Shown piece by piece: positions 6,330-7,851 of a DNA stretch of 7,851 bases. The stretch's first letter is position 1. Every line of letters starts with the position of its first letter. Source of the DNA: Candidatus Methanophagales archaeon (GTDB taxonomy: Archaea > Halobacteriota > Syntropharchaeia > Alkanophagales > Methanospirareceae); NCBI GenBank assembly GCA_021161765.1, contig JAGGZZ010000069.1:1-7851 (forward strand), read 5' to 3'. Both the position numbers and the translations under genes were made by a program. The notes beneath the pieces are model-generated. The model searched no databases, was not told the origin of the DNA, and saw only the letters and a program-made list of their open reading frames with translations.

Positions 6330-6530
6330 ATGGCTGAAATACCAACAGCACCTGTAACCAGGTTAATAAGAAACGCCGGAGCAGAGAGAGTAAGCGAAGA
6401 TGCGAGTCAGGCATTGGTGGAGGTATTAGAGGAATATGGCGAAAAAGTAGCGTCAAAATCCGTAGCCCTCGCCAAACATGCCGGAAGGAAGACAGTGAAA
6501 GCAGAAGACGTCTTGGAAGCAGTAGCATAG
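6330..6530 (+). CDS. Archaeal histone, HMf family
   Basis: This 66-residue protein is a single histone fold. PTAPVTRLIRNAGAERVS gives helix 1 and loop 1, EDASQALVEVLEEYGEKVASKSVALAKHAG gives the long central helix, and RKTVKAEDVLEAVA gives loop 2 and helix 3. The pattern matches HMfB-type proteins nearly position by position, including the loop residues that contact DNA (AERVS and GRKTVK). It ends at AVA, a few residues short of the basic tail seen in HMfB. It should dimerise, wrap DNA and compact the chromosome. The ATG at 6330 is chosen because MAEIPTAPV matches the family N-terminus and lies just behind GTGAT. An in-frame TTG at 6303 would add residues not seen in histones and sits too close to the TATA box. 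It is probably highly expressed, given its own strong promoter and terminator. Confidence 0.95.
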   Translation: MAEIPTAPVTRLIRNAGAERVSEDASQALVEVLEEYGEKVASKSVALAKHAGRKTVKAEDVLEAVA

Positions 6531-6539
6531 AAAAAAAAG

Positions 6540-6596
6540 TAGAATAAAGGGGAACTAAAAAGCATACAAAATTTACCCCTTTTTATTTTTTTTTTA
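6540..6596. terminator. Bidirectional U-rich terminator between histone and nadM
   Basis: AAAGGGG (6546-6552) can pair with CCCCTTT about 23 nt later, and the plus strand continues as TTTTTATT followed by ten T residues up to 6596. That gives a stem plus a long U-tract ending the histone transcript. On the minus strand, the run of A at 6530-6538 supplies a T-tract for the converging nadM transcript. Archaeal termination needs mainly the U-tract, so the long-loop stem may be incidental. Confidence 0.65.
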
Positions 6597-6600
6597 ACGG

Positions 6601-7113
6601 TCACTGACGGTCACTTCTATGCAAATTCTCCATCCTTCTTATCCCATCTATCTCTTTTATCACTTCTGCAACCGCTTCGGGCACTAAAACCTCCCAGCTT
6701 TCGTTGTTCAGCATTCGTCTTCTTATCTCGCTACCTGAATATTCTTTCCTGTTGAATAGCAAAGGTGCATGAACTTCGTAGCCACGCTCTTCAAATAAAC
6801 GCTCTATTAGCGGGTTATTTGTAAATACCACATCCACGGGTGGTATCAATGACTCCACATGCGAAACCCAGACTGCATTCCAGTTCACGTCCAGGATGGG
6901 TACGATGTAAAAGTTGAAAATGCCCTCATCTCTTAATGACTTTGAAATCATCAGATAGCGTTCCCCCGCAGTAAAAGGGTTCTCCAACTCGTGGCTTTTT
7001 TGCGCTGACCCTATACAGAGAATGACTTCATCCGCTTCCGAAGCGATTTCTTTTATTACGGAATGATGCCCGAGATGGTATGGCTGGAATCGCCCTATGT
7101 ATAGCGCTCTCAT
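6601..7113 (-). CDS. nadM: Nicotinamide-nucleotide adenylyltransferase, archaeal type
   Basis: This 170-residue cytoplasmic enzyme joins NMN and ATP to make NAD+ and pyrophosphate, the final adenylyl transfer of NAD synthesis. It is a nucleotidyltransferase Rossmann protein. Visible motifs are GRFQPYHLGH (7-16, with the catalytic HxGH), SAQKSHELENPFTAGER (36-52), VNWNAVWVSHVESL (76-89), FTNNPLIERLF (97-107) and the C-terminal SGSEIRRRM (126-134). Length and motif order match the NadM family of archaea rather than bacterial NadD. The ATG at 7113 has a good AGGAG 7 nt upstream. The preceding membrane-protein gene stops one base before it, so the two are co-translated. The C-terminus MENLHRSDRQ runs into a short direct repeat (CGGTCACT twice near 6599-6616). 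NAD supply has no obvious link to the two upstream membrane or surface genes. Confidence 0.95.
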   Translation of the reverse strand: MRALYIGRFQPYHLGHHSVIKEIASEADEVILCIGSAQKSHELENPFTAGERYLMISKSLRDEGIFNFYIVPILDVNWNAVWVSHVESLIPPVDVVFTNNPLIERLFEERGYEVHAPLLFNRKEYSGSEIRRRMLNNESWEVLVPEAVAEVIKEIDGIRRMENLHRSDRQ

Positions 7114-7114
7114 T

Positions 7115-7396
7115 TCATTTCTCCTTTACAATTACCACCCTCAGCATATATACGACCACAGCGATGACGCATGCCACGAAGCCTGCTTGTACCAAAGAGC
7201 GGTATTTATAGTCGAATAGCGTGGAAATAGCTTGCATAGCGAAGAAATAGAATTGAAAGATAGCTACGGCGAGTAAGATCATAAGGATTACGAAAACGCC
7301 GAGCCTGAAATATCTGAAAATATCCACTGATGCAAATCCCTCTTCTTCCCTCTTTTCCTTCATCGCCTCACCCCGTTTTTCTTCTTCTTTTTCCAT
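7115..7396 (-). CDS. Small two-TM membrane protein of unknown function
   Basis: This 93-residue protein is not recognised as any named family. The N-terminus is highly charged (residues 1-20 are mostly E, K and R). It is followed by a hydrophobic segment at about 33-54 (LGVFVILMILLAVAIF), a short loop with basic and aromatic residues (FDYKYRS), and a second segment at about 71-90 (AGFVACVIAVVVYMLRVVIV) ending in KEK. This predicts a membrane hairpin with both ends probably in the cytoplasm. The ATG at 7396 follows the purine-rich GGGGGTG (7404-7410) with 7-nt spacing. A second in-frame Met at residue 12 is less likely because it lacks comparable support. It sits 2 nt after the surface-protein gene and 1 nt before nadM, so all three genes are one operon. 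An assembly or anchoring role for the surface protein is possible but unsupported. Confidence 0.8.
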   Translation of the reverse strand: MEKEEEKRGEAMKEKREEEGFASVDIFRYFRLGVFVILMILLAVAIFQFYFFAMQAISTLFDYKYRSLVQAGFVACVIAVVVYMLRVVIVKEK

Positions 7397-7398
7397 TC

Positions 7399-7851
7399 TT
7401 ATACACCCCCTCTCCTTTTCTTTAGCAGTAAAACAAAGACGCTAAAAAGTGCAAAAGCTGCGGATAACGTTTCAAAGCCCGGCGCCTCCGGTGCTGGGGT
7501 AGGATAAGGCATAGGTTTAGGGAATTGTGCAACGCCTGGACGAATAAAATCAGTAATTTCTACCCTGGGTGAAATTTCTACCGTCTTCTCTTTCGCTTCT
7601 ACTACTACCGTTCTGTTCACAAAAGGACTTAGTAGAACCATGCCACTGCTCTCTTCTATTATCCTTTCTGATTTCCATATTTGAATCTCAAATATGTAAT
7701 CCCTGCCACTAAGCACCCTTAGCTCTGCGTAATGCAGCGATGTAGTGCCTTCTTTTAGAACCCCGAGGTCTTCCCATCCCCTGTCTGCTATTAACCTCGT
7801 TTCGTTGTCCCTCGCCTTTATCAACGCTCTCAGACCGCCGACGTCTTTTCC
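7399..7851 (-). CDS. PGF-CTERM surface protein, 5' end beyond window
   Basis: The reading frame stays open to the window edge, so only the C-terminal 150 residues (approximately) are visible and no start should be assigned. A TTG at 7824 lies inside the frame but is preceded by uninterrupted coding sequence. The visible part is a strand-rich region (KARDNETRLIADR, then VLKEGTTSLHYAELRV and YIFEIQIWKSERII), like the beta-sandwich repeats of archaeal surface proteins, possibly a DUF7490-like domain. It is followed by a Pro-rich linker (KPMPYPTPAPEAP) and a sorting tail: PGF (codons at 7474-7482), a hydrophobic stretch of about 17 residues, then KKRR. This is the tripartite PGF-CTERM signal, which archaeosortase A is known to process before lipid attachment. 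It implies export and envelope anchoring. The exact domain name is a weak guess. Confidence 0.85.
   Translation of the reverse strand, partial: GKDVGGLRALIKARDNETRLIADRGWEDLGVLKEGTTSLHYAELRVLSGRDYIFEIQIWKSERIIEESSGMVLLSPFVNRTVVVEAKEKTVEISPRVEITDFIRPGVAQFPKPMPYPTPAPEAPGFETLSAAFALFSVFVLLLKKRRGGV

Noticed and set aside
6598..6616. Direct repeat ACGGTCACTG/ACGGTCACTT at the nadM stop codon as an attachment site
   Set aside because: It is too short, falls partly within the coding end of nadM, and has no integrase or tRNA gene nearby, so chance is the simplest explanation.

Overview
The window looks like a chromosomal segment of a euryarchaeote. It encodes an archaeal family-B DNA polymerase with an intein and a C-terminal PCNA-binding peptide, a one-fold archaeal histone behind a textbook BRE/TATA promoter, an archaeal-type NMN adenylyltransferase (NadM), and a surface protein ending in a PGF-CTERM sorting tail. 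The mix of genes is compatible with an uncultured methanogen- or ANME-like lineage, but the sequence alone does not fix the taxon.

Layout. Positions 1-128 are AT-rich with short direct repeats and one copy of a 45-nt double-hairpin repeat. On the minus strand, 2455 to 129 is a two-gene operon. Its first gene is a TrkA-N (NAD-binding) protein carrying two degenerate universal-stress-like domains, and its second is a CPA2-type cation/proton antiporter. The two genes overlap at stop and start, which suggests a ligand-gated antiporter with its own regulator. The 252-bp divergent region (2456-2707) carries a second, inverted copy of the double-hairpin repeat nested inside a longer imperfect inverted repeat, plus weak promoter candidates for both sides.

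On the plus strand, 2708-6259 encodes DNA polymerase B. Its motif C (YGD/TDS) is split by a complete 328-residue LAGLIDADG intein. The histone gene follows at 6330-6530 with its own promoter and ends in a U-rich terminator that probably serves both converging transcripts.

The right part, 7851 to 6601 on the minus strand, is a tight three-gene operon: a truncated PGF-CTERM surface protein, a small two-TM membrane protein of unknown function, and nadM. Gaps are 1-2 nt, with Shine-Dalgarno sequences inside the preceding genes.

No tRNA, rRNA, CRISPR array or transposase gene was seen. The points most worth a second look are the covarying double-hairpin repeat pair flanking the antiporter operon, the nested inverted-repeat element upstream of polB, the intact homing intein in the polymerase active site, and a 45-bp in-frame tandem duplication that builds a Cys/His-rich segment in the antiporter regulator.
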